Counted from the stretch's first letter, positions 11,341 through 23,136 are shown. The stretch is DNA of 64,000 nucleotides from Isoetes taiwanensis (GCA_021234155.1 JAJEKV010000034.1:11374697-11438696); one strand, 5' to 3'. Notes: generated from the sequence alone by a model not told the origin. Numbers and translations are program-made.

Positions 11341-11690
11341 TAGGCTCATTTTGAAAACAGTCCAGTTCATTTAGGAGTCTCCTCAACCATGTTACTTCCT
11401 TAGCTACTAATGATGATGCTGCATACTCTGCCTCAGCTGAAGACATAGCTATAGATTTTTGTTTCTTACTTCTCCATGCTATAGGACGCCCCCAAGGAAT
11501 ATTGCATAACCTGAAGTGGATTTACGCGTACTCAAATTGCCACCCCAATCAACATCACTGTATGCAAGAAATATTAAATTATCATTATTGAACATAATTT
11601 CATGATCAACAGTTCCTTTCAAATACTTTACCACATTGATGAAGCCATTTCCTCAACCAGCCATATTTTCAATTATCAGACCACTGTACT
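11341..11690 (-). pseudogene. Ty1/copia RNase H fragment
   Basis: On the minus strand the segment reads, with a few breaks, as the C-terminal RNase H region of a copia element: a KYLKGT-like run, AYSDVDWGG, RKSTSGYAIFLGG, KKQKSIAMSSAEAEYAA and VAKEVTWLRRLLNE. It abuts the LINE on the opposite strand and has no neighbouring copia parts, so it is an isolated scrap. Confidence 0.8.
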
Positions 11691-13561
11691 GCGGGACAAT
11701 ACCTCAATATTTTTAAGTTGTATTGATTGTATATTTGTACTACTTTTTGCTAAGGTTTTAATATGATTTTGCATTTGTATTTTGTGTTGTTATGTACTAT
11801 TCATTATTTTTAGACGGTATTCACTATTTTTTATGTATAAATCATGTGCATGCATAGGAGGGGGGTTTGTTCAACCCATTTTCGTATATATACGGTTGAC
11901 AAGGGGGTCCTTCTTTTGGTATTTTTTGCATTAGCCTAGGTAATTTTTATTTGGAAGGGATCAAAATTCGTTTTTAAAAAATTTGTATACAGAGGGGTTT
12001 TTCGCCACCGCATGCATGTAGATGGCACACCCCCCCTATACATGAGTGAACCCCCCTTGTTTTTAGAGTGCACTCATATCTCTAATTTTGTGTGCTACTG
12101 TATAGAAATGGATGCATATACACTTTATACCGTCACTACCCCCATTTCGACAACCATACACCTACACCATATGCTTATACATGGGGAAGACTTCTCACAA
12201 CCTCAATCTTAGCCACCATAGGCAAACATAACAGTCAAGCTTATACTAGAGAACATGGTCGATTACATCACTATCTGTAGGACAAACCACACAGGCAAGG
12301 CCGACAAATCAACCTTGTGGAAGGAGGCTATGGCAAAGGTGCATGCATCTCAAGAGCCCTGACGGCAACTCCATGCAAATGTTGAAGGCTTAATAACTAA
12401 GCCCACATATGTGGTTGAGCACCTAAAGATTTTAGTGCCTGCATTACTAAAAAAGCAACTGGCCACATAAAAGCAATGCATTTCCAGTGTAGAGATTCAC
12501 ATGCAGCAAATTAATGGTTGCCATGCCATATATGAAAGATAGCAGGATAAGGCAGACTATTGCCTTCCTCTGAGCTTATCTGGCCACAATGTTAGCCAAA
12601 ATATACACCATATTCCAGAGCAAAAAACGTTTTGAGCAAGAGATTAAGAAGACTATATCACAACTTCGAACACAAGCTGTAAGAATGCTGCCAAGGTCAA
12701 ATGATCTGTTCAAACAACCACAATAGAAAGCCAACTGCAACATTGACATCTTTAGGCCCTATCAGCACTCTAGAAATGATAAAATCTATTGAGTACAAAT
12801 GGGCGATTTAGGTTGAAAGAAAGTTCTTCCAATAGGAACCGTGATCTGCAAGGACTGTGCAAGGCAATTGCTTTGTCAAGGTAAGGGGTTTCATACTGGC
12901 GCTCATGACAGCTGCGCCATTGCATGCAAGAATTGGGAAGGCATAGGGTGAAGCAACAAGAACTAAGCTTTTAGGTCCAGACATTGAAAGCTGGTGTGGA
13001 GAACACAACTACTGCCAATATCAACTTTCCTGATACACGTCCAACAAGGTAGACAAATGTTGCCAAGCAAAGATAAGTTAAAGCAACTCCTAGCTCTACT
13101 AGATAGTACGGACAGCCACCTCCCTCAAGTCGAGCAGTGATAGGACCTCAGGGACACCCAAGAGCAACTGCTGCTACATCCACTCATTACACAAAGGATA
13201 TTGCAAAGCTACTCAAGGAACAACAAGAACAGAGGCCCAAAGTGGTTCAAGGCCTTCAAGATCCAGGCAATGGTCCTCCCCAAGATGAGATTCCATGCTC
13301 CTGTGGGCATCACCAGGGCATCCCATCTTGACATCCAGCATTCCAACCAGCTATATATTGTGAAATTCACAGCGGCAGATGCAGTAAAAAGAGGTACCAT
13401 GCTCCATCAAGGAGTGAAGTAAAAAAGACACCTCATTGTCTATGGACTATGAACCCCTTAGAGTGCTGCTACTAATGATGTTGTTGCTATAACCCCTCGA
13501 GGTGCCACTACTGCAACTGCAACGACACAGGCTATCCACCTCCAAATAGGGAATACGCCTG
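11691..13561. other. mostly unassigned; possible small repeat and LINE ORF1 remains
   Basis: Bases 11850-12060 hold GGGGGGTTTGTTCA on the left and AGTGAACCCCCC on the right in opposite orientation. This recalls the TIR (GGGGGGTTCAC) of the MITE at 38151, but I see no target duplication. At 13130-13430 two overlapping plus frames (for example TKDIAKLLKEQQEQRPK and FHAPVGITRASHLDIQ) lie directly before LINE endonuclease sequence and could be its ORF1. That is position only. I see nothing else supportable. Confidence 0.35.
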
Positions 13562-14392
13562 CGGATGGTCTATTGGAATTATAAGGGCTTTCCCTGGCAG
13601 AAATGCGATAGCTTGAACTCCATAGCTGGGGATATGGATTTCATTTTCCCTATGAAAACATGGAAACATGTTGTTTGGAGAATGATTGACCTGCTATCAA
13701 TACAATTCGTTATTCAATGTGTGCATGGGCAAAAGACGCCATGGAGGAATAGTCTAAATCTTTAGCACTGAATTGACACCTTGAGTTTTCCTACACAAAA
13801 CAGATATATATGAATCTTATATATGGATACGGGTGCAGAACCAATGTGGAAAACTCTTTTTGTGGTCGCATGTTACTTCCCACGTGCAGATTCTAACTTT
13901 TATTGCAGGCGCAATAGGCAGGTTGGATCCATATATCAATCTATATAATGACATTCAACAACACAGACTATTGGGACACGTGATGCTAGTTGTGAACTTC
14001 AATATATGCACATGAAGGTAGCAATTAATAAAGTTCAACCCTCTAGCCAACAACATACTATAGCTTCATAATGCGAAAGTTTTTTGGCTACACATGTCGG
14101 ACACAAAGTCCATCATGTCACGAGATTTAGAAGGCAGTTGCTTTAGATGTGCAACATCTTTGACTTGCTTATCTATAGTGGTCTCGCACAGTGGCCATCT
14201 TCCTCCGCCAACACTTGTCAACAGGAGAACCATGGGGGTGGATCCGGTGTCGTGGATTATGTGCTTGTATTCATTTCCAAAATAGTCCTAAAAAGGGTGG
14301 CAAGCTGTCATATTTTGATTCCAAAACTAACCTCTTGGCCTAGTCTATATTTATGCCTCTACTTCAAAGGAAAGAGAGAAACTTTGAAATGA
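13562..14392 (+). pseudogene. LINE endonuclease (APE-type) remnant
   Basis: Three plus-frame pieces follow the order of a plant LINE endonuclease: WNYKGFPWQKCDSL and FIFPMKTWKHV (usual W-N-C-R-G and E-T-W) at 13565-13690; GAIGRLDPYINLYNDIQQHR then VVNFNI (usual GDFN) at 13900-14010; and CNIFDLLIYSGLAQWPSSSA with GGGSGVVDYVL at 14140-14265, close to the C-terminal catalytic block. The key Glu and Asp positions are altered (ET reads KT, GDFN reads VNFN) and stops separate the pieces, so it is inactive. No RT follows; sequence at 14430 changes to an unrelated minus-strand gene. Confidence 0.7.
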
Positions 14393-14664
14393 GAACAATC
14401 GTTGGGTAAAATTTCAACTTGTGAATGATTGCATCACTGTGAGAGATTTCAATCCTAGTTGGAACTAAAAACTAGGAAATAAAATAAATATCTCTAAGCA
14501 AGTGAAAATAGAATGGAACAAATACAAAATGCAACGAAATACCGAGCTCAACATTAAACACGTACTCAAAACCCGCTGCTCCAAATCAGCTTCTTCATTT
14601 TCAGCAAATCCCTCGTCTTCAAGATGCGCCTTCTTTAACCGTTTCTTACCTTTCTCTTCCGCTA

Positions 14665-16047
14665 CATACATGCAATTAAATAACCCGTACTATTGAATAT
14701 AAAATAAAAATATAAAACTAACAAAGGGCTTGTCATGGATCGAGTCTGTGGACGTCTCCGCACTTGTAATTTCTGAGGAGATTCAACATATTCCTCGTTA
14801 TTATGACTGCATGTACCTTTAGTGGCTGCAGTCTCAGTATCTTTATCTTCCTCATCCTCCATGTTAGGGACAAAATTAAGATAACCAAGCTCTGAATACA
14901 AGTCTGTTGGCAGCTCTAGATTGCAAACATTGCATTGCAAATTTTACATGCACTTCTGAAAGCACCAAAGGTGGAACTTGTGTCCACATTATAGCTGTAC
15001 ATGCATGACAAAATTAACACTAAATGCCATGCCACAAACTACACATCCATTCGTTCCATCTACAATGGTCCAGTTTCCAGGAGAAGGTCTGATCAGTGTG
15101 CTGGTAAGGAATGAAGACCTCAAATGCTGCAGGTTCTCTAGTTTAATTTTCAAGTCATGTTGCTTGTCTTGCTTAAAACAAATTACTGCACCTATCCTAC
15201 TTATTTCTGCTTCTAAATCCTGCCGAATGTCTGCCTCCTTTTTTTTCTTCAAAATTGTGAGCAGGGAAAGACCTAGTGCACATTCCTCATCAGTTTTTTG
15301 TTTCAAAGCTACATCCTCATCTGGATAAATGGCTCTCAAGCCTTCTAGATCTTTCCTAATTTCCTGTATGTCCAATGAAATTGATGCAGCAGCAAGGTCA
15401 TACCCTTGCAAAATTCCACTAACACTGACCATCCTTTTCTTTAAGATCATGTTGTAATGAAGCAAGTGAACCAGTCAAGATATCTAATTCTGCCTCTAAG
15501 GCTGAAATAGCCAAAGCAATGTTCCTTAAATTAATTTCCTCCATGTCAGTTTTCTTTTGGGTATTTCTCTGTGAAAGCTGCATTCTATTCCATGCAAATC
15601 TAGCCCAATTCACTATGAATTTTGCAGCATGAGCAAGAGCCATTGGAATGTGCTGCCATCCAAAAGCTCTAGAAAAACTGTCCTAGCTTCCTTGTTCTTT
15701 AAACCTTTCTGATAAATCTTGTGCACCAAATCATGCAAATCATCTACAAATTCTGGCTTTACCTGGTGGAGCTTGATCTTATTGTCTTTTACTTCACGAT
15801 TCCAAACACTAAGAAAATCAGATGTGGGGCAATCAGCCCAAGTTAAAGTTTCTGGATCCCTGCCTTCGTTTGGAAGCAGTCTGTAAACATTGAATTCCTC
15901 AATAGTGCTTGCAAACCTCATTTCGACCTAGAAAATAAACCATGCATGAGCCGGATAACCAAATGAAAGCAAATAAAAGCAGAGGCAAAAAAATAGAGAT
16001 TTAGGGTATACCTTTTCGGGCGTCCAAATAGCAGTCGTTTGATCCAT
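14665..16047 (-). pseudogene. broken gene with one clean intron, coiled coil and RING-like C-terminus
   Basis: Exon 1 (16047-16012) starts MDQTTAIWTPEK and ends at a GTATAC donor. An 84-nt intron (15928-16011) ends TTTATTTTCTAG, and the frame continues in phase into VEMRFASTIEEFNVYRLLPN. After about 100 codons the frame shifts near 15640 (to MALAHAAKFIVNWARF) and again near 15440. The middle has heptad-rich Leu/Ile/Ala/Lys stretches (about 15220-15560), a likely coiled coil. The C-terminal part reads CVVCGMAF, then CGHKFHLWCF and CNVC, which matches RING-type Cys/His spacing, but a TAA and another TAA interrupt it. I do not recognise the family. Intact intron borders show it was copied as DNA, not by retroposition. 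Confidence 0.6.
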
Positions 16048-17960
16048 AGAAATGCATGAAGGGTTTGAAAAAGAAACCGGAATCATAGCCATTTGGTTAA
16101 TCATGTAGAAGAACTGCTTGGATCAGTGGGTCGATGTAGCTAGGGTCGCAGCAGAGTCGCAGCCTCTGCTGCACAAAGAACGTGAAGGGCATGACGGGGG
16201 AAACGAATTTTAAAAATATTTAAAAAAAAAAGGTGTGGAGGGTGCTTAGGGGGTGCTTGGCCAGCGCAAAACTGCCCCCCAGCTACATGCTTTCACCCAG
16301 TTCTTCTCATGGGATCTTTACTGGTAGTTTTTTGCAAGATCTTAGCCAGATCTATTCGAAGAGCCTCAGGTCGGCAAAAACTATGTAAAACTCTGTCAGA
16401 TTTGCACAAAAAAAGTTGTGCAAATACTACTCCTCTATTTCTTTTATGTAGGGGAAGGAGTTCCATGTCATAATCCTTTTTTATGTAGCTGGGTTTGATG
16501 TTTGCCACTCCCATATATAGTTATTGGAAAATACTGTTAGAGTTCTTTCTTTCTTTCTTTTTTCTTTTTCTTTCCGAAGTTCTTTCTTTCTTTTTTTTCT
16601 TTTTTCGGAAAACACAATGGATGTTTTTTTTGCCAAAGGCAATGATGGCAATGATAGATATCCATTATAATAGAGAGTTTATCCAATATGCATTTAGCAA
16701 GGCATACCAATCAATTACACTAGATATGATAGCATCCCACACCCCCAAAAATTATGATGACATACACTTTGTTACGGTTTGGGACTTTTTATGGTCCTTT
16801 CTCTTTCTCTTAGTCTTGACTGTAGAATATTCATCCAGCAGGGCAAACCACTACTTTATGATGATGACATACATTCTGAAGCATCGTTATGGGGTTTGTG
16901 GCTTTTATAGTTCTTTCTCTTGACTTGAGTAGCCACACTATGTATCAAAGACATGAATATATAACATATATGAAACTACCCTAGCAAGATTACTATTAGG
17001 AATTATTTTATTTACATCAATATCATGGGCAAATTCAGATTAGGTCCTACAAGTCCACTTGCAATGTATCATCAAATCTTGCTCATCGATATGCACATTT
17101 TAGTGTCAGCTTATGCACGCCTAAGAAGATTGCATTGAGACTGTAATAGTAATAGTACTTTGATGTCAATCCACTATAAGAAGTAATAGTAATAATAACT
17201 CGATGTTAATCCACTATAAGAAGAGGGACCCTATAGAGAATGTCGTTATCTCAGAGAACAGCAAAGCTGTGTAGAAATGTATCCTCCACAATGCACACCA
17301 TGAATGCAATTGAATGTATCCTCCACAATGCAAAGCATGAATGCAATTGCCACTACACCTTAGTTGCGATGCAATGCCGTTATGTGGACATGAGGTGGTC
17401 CGTGAGGTTGTCTGAGGTAACAATGGATTGTGAGGGGTTCTGAAAGGTTCTAGCACGTGATAAGGCGACATGGATATCCATGATGAAATTGGAATAAGGG
17501 TGGAGTGAATAGAGGCGGCGGCTAGAGGTGGTAGTGACATTGACGTCCATGAGACGAGGGAGGAGTGAATAGGGGTGGCGGCCAAGAAGTAGAGGTGGTC
17601 GAAGCGATACGCCCCTGAGTTGAGGGAGCAGTGGATAGGGGTGGCGGCCAAGAGTTGGCCGACGAGGTATTAGTATTCAGCGCTGGATCAATGAATACGT
17701 GGGGTGGTTTTGAAGGTTCTAGTATGCGATGAGATGACGTGGACATCCGCAATGCAATGAAATTACTGGAGATAAATACAAAAAAAAGGGCATGAAAATA
17801 TCATAGGCCGGGTTGGCATGGGGAGGCAATATTGTTCACTATTTGAAATAAATAATAAAAAAGCATTATTACCTTTTCAATCAACATTTTTAATATTGGG
17901 TTGGAATAAAAAAATACAATGTTGGAGGCAATAGGGGATTCACGAAATCTTGATTTGACG
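16048..17960. other. intergenic sequence with a polypyrimidine tract and local repeats
   Basis: 16543-16610 is almost pure TTTC/TTCT, a simple repeat. 17159-17222 holds a diverged tandem pair (GATGTCAATCCACTATAAGA and a near copy). 17500-17760 has G-rich near-repeats around GGGTGGCGGCCAAGA. The 142-codon frame at 16495-16923 begins in the simple repeat and looks like chance. I see no gene. Confidence 0.4.
17279..17352. repeat. 38-bp tandem duplication
   Basis: GTATCCTCCACAATGCA is repeated at 17279 and 17317, with the intervening ATGAATGCAATTG also repeated. Two imperfect copies. Confidence 0.7.
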
Positions 17961-18057
17961 ACCAAACTTTGAAGAACAAACAGGAAGTAGGCTATGTAGG
18001 ACTACAAACCAAAAAAGCATGGAAAGACAAAGGAAAATTCATGCAGCTTCCAAAATA

Positions 18058-19389
18058 TTATAATTCGCTCCGCATTGATGAGGATTTCGAAGAAGAAATT
18101 TCCATAGAAGTAGCATCTGATCCACTTTCTTCACCACAAGACTCATCCATTTCGCCGGAAACCCACCAAGATCGGATATAACGACGAAGATCAGAGCTAA
18201 AAACGCTAAAACCAGACCAATTATCAGCAGAAATGGCTACAGATTTAACAGGAGCTCTGTGCCCTTCAAGAACGGCAACACAATAGTGAGAACAAGTAGA
18301 AAAATCTCTCTTCCAAATCCGAATAGTTTTATCAGCCGATCCGCTACAAAGAACTCCCTCTTTGCCAGCGATGGCCAAGCAAAGAACGGCACGGTGATGG
18401 CCAAAAAGCGTTTCTTTCAAAACCACAGGCTTAAAAGGATCGATTCGTTCCCAAACCATGATAGTAGAATCACAAGAGGCAGAGTAAAGGGTACAAGATT
18501 TACCAAGGGAAGAAAGAGCAAGAGAATTAACGCCGGATTTGTGGCGAGAGAGGGTCTGGACCAAGAAGTGCTCCTGTTTCTGGCCATCTTTGCTCCAGAT
18601 CTTGATGGTGGAGTCCGCAGAGGCGGTGTAGAGGAATCCGGCAGGGCAGACAGCGATGGAATTAATGGCGTCGTCATGGGCGCGGAAGGAATGGAGGCAT
18701 TTGAGGTCGGAGAGGCGCCATATCTTGATGCTGCGGTCCCAAGAAGCAGAGTAAAGGGTGGATGCGCGAGGGCAAAGGGCGAGGGCGGATATGGCGTCGT
18801 TGTGGGAGATCCAGAGGCTGGATTCATGGCGCCGGACTTGGACGTAGTTCCTGGCCAGGAGGCAGGCCACGAAAAAATTCTTGAACGTGGGCAGAGTGGC
18901 CAGGAGCTTGTGCCTCTTGCCCCGGCCGGACCGCCATAGCCGGATCTTGCTGTCTTGGTGCCCGCTTAAAACATGCCCTTTATACGCCACCATGGCCTTT
19001 ACTGCCCCCTCCCCTCCCTTCATCTCCTCCACCCATGCCATGTCTGCGGCCCTGAACACGCGGATCGCCCCGTTTTCAGCGCCGCAGTACACGTTCTCCC
19101 CCCGCAGTAGGAGCGCGTGTATCGCTCCTTCTGCCCGAACCTTCCCCGTGCACTTATAGCTCCCCTCCCACCCCCTTGGTGAGCTCGACCTCGAGGTTGC
19201 TCCCCAGCTCCTCGAGCTCGAACTCATCCCACTCGACCCCCTGCTCCAGCTCATGCTCATGCTTCCTCTCGACATGCTCATGCTTCCCCTCGACATGTAA
19301 CTGCTCGTGCTTCCTCCTGATCTGCAACTGTAACTCCTTGATGTTAATGACTCAGACCTCGCACTCCACTCTTCTGACAAACTTGCCAT
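18058..19389 (-). CDS. WD40-repeat protein, JINGUBANG-like
   Basis: This intact single-exon frame encodes 443 residues. Residues 1-75 are Ser/Arg/Met-rich low complexity (SRGSMSMSRGSMSMSWSRG). From about residue 83 seven WD40 repeats follow, roughly 85-112, 128-153, 197-226, 238-265, 285-312, 330-358 and 374-412. Most end in an IRVF/IRLW/IKIW/IMVW-type strand, with GH or H-D-D/N-D-A turns and D-x-[ST]-I-[KR]-[IV]-W signatures (for example ASWDRSIKIW and SADKTIRIW). The C-terminus is acidic then Ser-rich. Length, Ser-rich head and seven-blade propeller match the plant JINGUBANG-type WD proteins, which act as scaffolds; the Arabidopsis member restrains pollen germination. The first Met is favoured because it follows a TATA box at a sensible distance. 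Neighbours are transposons, so no operon-like context applies. A broken second copy lies at 26440-27805. Confidence 0.9.
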   Translation of the reverse strand: MASLSEEWSARSESLTSRSYSCRSGGSTSSYMSRGSMSMSRGSMSMSWSRGSSGMSSSSRSWGATSRSSSPRGWEGSYKCTGKVRAEGAIHALLLRGENVYCGAENGAIRVFRAADMAWVEEMKGGEGAVKAMVAYKGHVLSGHQDSKIRLWRSGRGKRHKLLATLPTFKNFFVACLLARNYVQVRRHESSLWISHNDAISALALCPRASTLYSASWDRSIKIWRLSDLKCLHSFRAHDDAINSIAVCPAGFLYTASADSTIKIWSKDGQKQEHFLVQTLSRHKSGVNSLALSSLGKSCTLYSASCDSTIMVWERIDPFKPVVLKETLFGHHRAVLCLAIAGKEGVLCSGSADKTIRIWKRDFSTCSHYCVAVLEGHRAPVKSVAISADNWSGFSVFSSDLRRYIRSWWVSGEMDESCGEESGSDATSMEISSSKSSSMRSEL

Positions 19390-19506
19390 CTTGAATTCGC
19401 TCTACAATCACGCTAAGGTTTGATCTTTGAGCGATTCAAGTGTTCATCCCATTCTTTTGTGGCGCTTAAACAAACGTTTCTTAATTTTGAACTTCACCTC
19501 CTCCCC

Positions 19507-19514
19507 TTTTTATA
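19507..19514 (-). promoter_or_regulatory. TATA box of the WD40 gene
   Basis: On the minus strand the sequence reads GAGTATAAAAAGGGG, a consensus TATAAAAA, about 118 bp upstream of the ATG. This predicts transcription starting near 19480 and a leader of about 90 nt. The diverged second copy at 26440-27805 lacks this segment. Confidence 0.7.
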
Positions 19515-19599
19515 CTCCACCTTGTAGATGCTTGTATTTGATTCTTTATTCGTAGCGTCTTCCAATGGAATCCTTCAAGTCTTCCAATGGACCCTTCCA

Positions 19600-20415
19600 T
19601 TTCTGAAAAGCTAATTAAGATAATAAAAATATCTATGTCATTTTAAAGTTAATTTTGATTCTTTCTAAAAATTTAATTAATATAAGGTAGAGCTATTTGT
19701 CACATTTTTGAAAAGCTGAACTTGAATTGTTGGAATATCTTTTCTTCTTAAATTAAATTTATTTGTACTTTTATTGATTTCAATATAGTTAGCATGGCCT
19801 CACTAATTGTTTTCAAACATTGTGCCTATGGTTCAAGTTGCATCTGCTCCCTATGTCTCAACATTCTCCTAACAAATTGAATGATACCTTTACATGAATG
19901 CTTAATAGGCATTGACACCTCTCTAAAAAGTGAACCTAGGCATACTCCATACCAAGGAATAGTCATATAGGTGCAATGTGTTTGTCCACTCCCATACTTC
20001 ATTCTACATGAAGCTACTTTTGTAGAGTTGCATGCGTCTTGACCAAGTTGCTCCTATACTGTGTTTGTCTATTTTCTGTTTAGGTTTCACAACTCCGTTC
20101 CGATTACATATTAAAGCTATTTTGTCTATAAATATTTTTTTTTATCCTTGTACATATGTCTATTTGCATGTTGTGGCACAACACATTTAAGATTCTCTAA
20201 CCCAATTCACCACAGATTGCATATATGTGAGCAAGTCACTATCCACTAAGACTGGTTTATAAGGTGCATATGCAACTCTGACATTGCTCCTTGGGTTGCT
20301 CCTATTTTTCAAATGAGGAGAAGTAGGAGGACTTTAGTATCCTCTGAAGACCAATTGGTCTATAAGACACACACATCATACAAACATTGCTCGTTGGTTC
20401 CTTCCCCCAATTACC
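19600..20415. repeat. upstream half of a segmental duplication (partner 27030-27805)
   Basis: This stretch aligns by eye with 27030-27805 in the same orientation. Shared runs include TTTTTATTGATTTCAATAT, TGTTTGTCCACTCCCAT, GAAGCTACTTTTGTAGAGTTG and GACCAATTGGTCTAT. Together with the gene parts at 18826-19389 and 26440-26995 it forms one duplicated block. It holds no gene of its own. Confidence 0.85.
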
Positions 20416-21124
20416 TTCTATTTATATACATCTTGGTGCTCGAGACTCACTTGTATTTAGACTAACATGTTTTTGTTTTTTTACATCTAATGAACTAGGC
20501 CCTCTAAAGTAGCTCGTGTTCCTGCTTTTTTAGATGTCAATCTATTTGGGATGCATGGCATATTATGGTACAAGGCTCAAATCATGTAGAGGAATGGAAT
20601 TTACACATATATATATATTTTATGCAAATGTGAAATCGATAGTACCATATGGAATACTCCTGAAATACTTAATGATTTTTTTGTCCCTTTTTGTTTGCTA
20701 GTATTATGAACAATAAGACAATTCTCGAATAAGAGCTCGCAATAAAACAAACAAAAGCTCCTGGCTAGCTAGGCTTTTCATTCATCTCAACGGTTTTTCT
20801 AGTGGGTAGTTGCACATCGCATGCTACCCAAGAAATAAAAAACATAAGGAATATCCAGTTATAACACCTTGACCCCAAATAAAATTGTGCGCTACAGATG
20901 TTGGCTAGTGTACCTGCCGAGAGCTTATCGCCGGGATTAGAAAACCACGCCCTTTCGGGTTTTCGAGGAAAAACCCTAGCGATAAAATCTCGGCAAAGGG
21001 CTTGGACAATGTAAGGCTGCTAAACATTCCCACAAAAGAAAAACCCATGCTTCACAGAGAATACTAAAGTCGTGCATCACCCTAGACCTGCACATCACCA
21101 ACAAAAAAATCAATAGAGAAAAAA
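20416..21124. other. no gene; nested foldback at 20916-20994
   Basis: The outer arms read GCCGAGAGCTTATCGC and, on the other side, GCGATAAAATCTCGGC, nearly perfect reverse complements. Inside them GAAAACC and GGTTTTC form a second stem around ACGCCCTTTCG. The whole foldback spans about 79 bp. The rest is AT-rich with no supportable gene. Confidence 0.5.
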
Positions 21125-21240
21125 CCTCGAAAAGTCAGGGGTTGATCACACGTGCCACGCGACAAAAAACAACATTTACACCTCGAAAAAGCGAGGGGCT
21201 GGTCACACGTGCCACGCGACAAAAAAACAACATTTACAAT
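21125..21240. repeat. 56-bp tandem duplication
   Basis: Two adjacent copies begin CCTCGAAAA at 21125 and 21181 and share CACACGTGCCACGCGACAAA and AACAACATTTACA, with a few differences in the middle. Confidence 0.8.
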
Positions 21241-21442
21241 AATATATATATTAAGGGAGGGTGAGCGGGAGTCAAGGGAACTGCTGAGAGAGGAGAAAAT
21301 ACCGATGAGAAGTCGATGAAGAACCTGCAGAAATAGTGATCCCCAAACAAACCAGTGTCCCAGAAAATGCATGCAATGCATGCATGCATGGGAGAGATGC
21401 ATGCTCGCCCATTCGAAAATACCGATCCGATGGCTCGGATCG

Positions 21443-22140
21443 ATGGAATTTGCATTTTGAAAAAAAAAAAAAAAAAAAAAAATCCTAGAAGAATTTGTTT
21501 GAAGGGCGTCAAACTTTATTTAAAACCCAAGCCTAAAGGCAGATACAAATGCACAGGCAAGATTAAAATGTCAGAGTTCGCAGGAGCAAGCATAGAGCAA
21601 TGGTAGGCCTTCACACACAAAAAAAAAGGGAAGCAATGCTCAATAGTCTCGGCTCGTTCCTTGCACAGTCGGTAGAGTGCTGGCACTCCACGATCGATTC
21701 TATAGACAAACACATTAATACGAGGGCATCTATGAAGAATCTGCCACCAAAGCATATCCATCTTAAGATGAAGTAATCTATTCCAAGCCCAAGTCCACAT
21801 AACATACGTCTCCAACTAGGAAGTGAGAGTTGAAGTGCCCAGTTAGTGGATGGCGGAAGGATATCATCATTGACAAGCAACTTATGCATAGAGTTCGTGA
21901 GCCTATGCTTGTGAATACTTTGGTGGGAAAACCACATACATCCATCAATAGGCTTTGAAGCAAGAAATGGCAGAGTACCAGCAATCTTTTGCCAAATAGG
22001 TCTATCAAGACAACAAGAATTTGGTTTAAAGAACCTCCCACATCACTAATTGGCCAGAATCATATCATTCCGCAACTGTCAAGATTCCTACTAACCTCCA
22101 ATGCCGCCGAGTTAATAGATGGACTGAGGTACAAAATGGA
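21443..22140 (-). mobile_element. 5'-truncated LINE, 3' end with poly(A)
   Basis: A run of about 23 A on the plus strand at 21460-21482 sits next to GTTTGAAGGGCGTCAAACTT, close to the 3' junction of the LINE at 41575 (GTTGAAGGACGTCAGACTTT). The plus-strand base at the junction is A rather than T, so the tail may belong to the neighbouring sequence or the junction may be rearranged. The minus-strand frames at 21516-21937 carry the C-terminal zf-RVT-like domain of LINE RTs: WNRLLHLKMDMLWWQILHRC and ERAETIEHCF. These lie in two frames. Only the last part of the element is present, as is usual after incomplete target-primed reverse transcription. Confidence 0.65.
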
Positions 22141-22209
22141 AGATTATTTTCTATATGTATCCATCAAGAAGGAGCACTCAATTGATGGCAAACAATGATT
22201 GATATGAAA

Positions 22210-23136
22210 TAAGGTCTGTACTATCTCCAAGATTCCAACAAGCCTTTCAGAAAAGGGGAAGCATTAGAAAATGGGCCTAGCTAATAAAACAGACAAATGC
22301 AGCCTGTGCATAGGAGCATGTCTGGATGTGGGTGGCAGGGCTAGACTGGCTTATAAGGAAGGCTTGTCCGACTGCAATTAACCCCTTTTCATGTAGGGTC
22401 TACTTGGGGAGAGGGGAGGGGTGGTCATTGCGGGCTAGGCCTAATACCTCATCAGTGCGTATAGGCAAGTTATGGGCTCAACACCTCCTAGGTGGTGCGC
22501 TACTTAGTGGGGTTAAGTATGAGCATGGTTGACCATGTTTTTCTAGCCATCTGTAGTTGGCATGGATCATTTGGAGAAAATTAGTCTCCTCCTACCTCAT
22601 CGAGCCAGGGAGATGCAGCCCTGGAATAGTCCCCGCGACTATATTCCCGCAGGCTACAGTAAGGCCCAATACTTTTCAGCCTATTTGCAAAGTATGTACA
22701 GGAGGGGCCAATGGAGTAGACTACCAAACGACCATGTTCTTACGCCCGCCAAATCCATTGTCATGAATTCTGCCTGTAATGACCTCTGGATGCCCAAGTC
22801 ATCAGTCCATCCCCATGAGTTTGAGCCTGGATAGGATTTTTCCCTTGCTGTTATTTCATCTTTTTATGTAGTGATCTTGTTATGGTGATCCACCCTTCGA
22901 GGCAGTTATGTATTTGATGTGATGTTGCGTGCTTATGTTTATGCGCTTCCGCAGTTAGGTTGGCCCCGAGGGAAAGGGGGTGAATAACACGTCTATTCTT
23001 CCCACGTCGAATTCTTGCTCACCATCAAGAGTCTAACATCTGATAGTTGGCCATAGTTGGCGAGCTGGTGTTGACAGGAGGGAATCTCCTGTTTATATAC
23101 AGTCGGGGCATCGTATACGAGCAAGGGAGCGTCACA
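22210..23136 (+). repeat. divergent solo or truncated LTR related to element B
   Basis: It matches the second half of element B's LTR throughout. Examples are AGGGAGATGCAGCCCTGGA (element B GGGGAGATGTAACCCGGA), TCAGCCTATTTGCAAAGTAT, GGAGTAGACTACC and the end GCATCGTATACGAGCAAGGG then AGCGTCACA (element B GCATCGTATAGACTCTGGG then AGCGTCACA). The left part is missing and runs into the LINE. No primer site or gag follows, so it is a solo or truncated LTR, clearly older than element B. Confidence 0.75.

Noticed and set aside
16495-16923. 142-codon plus-strand frame
   Set aside because: Its start lies in a TTTC simple repeat and the Phe/Leu-rich run is a product of that; the rest matches nothing.
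18259-18939. 226-codon plus-strand frame
   Set aside because: It is the antisense shadow of the intact WD40 gene and has no family likeness.
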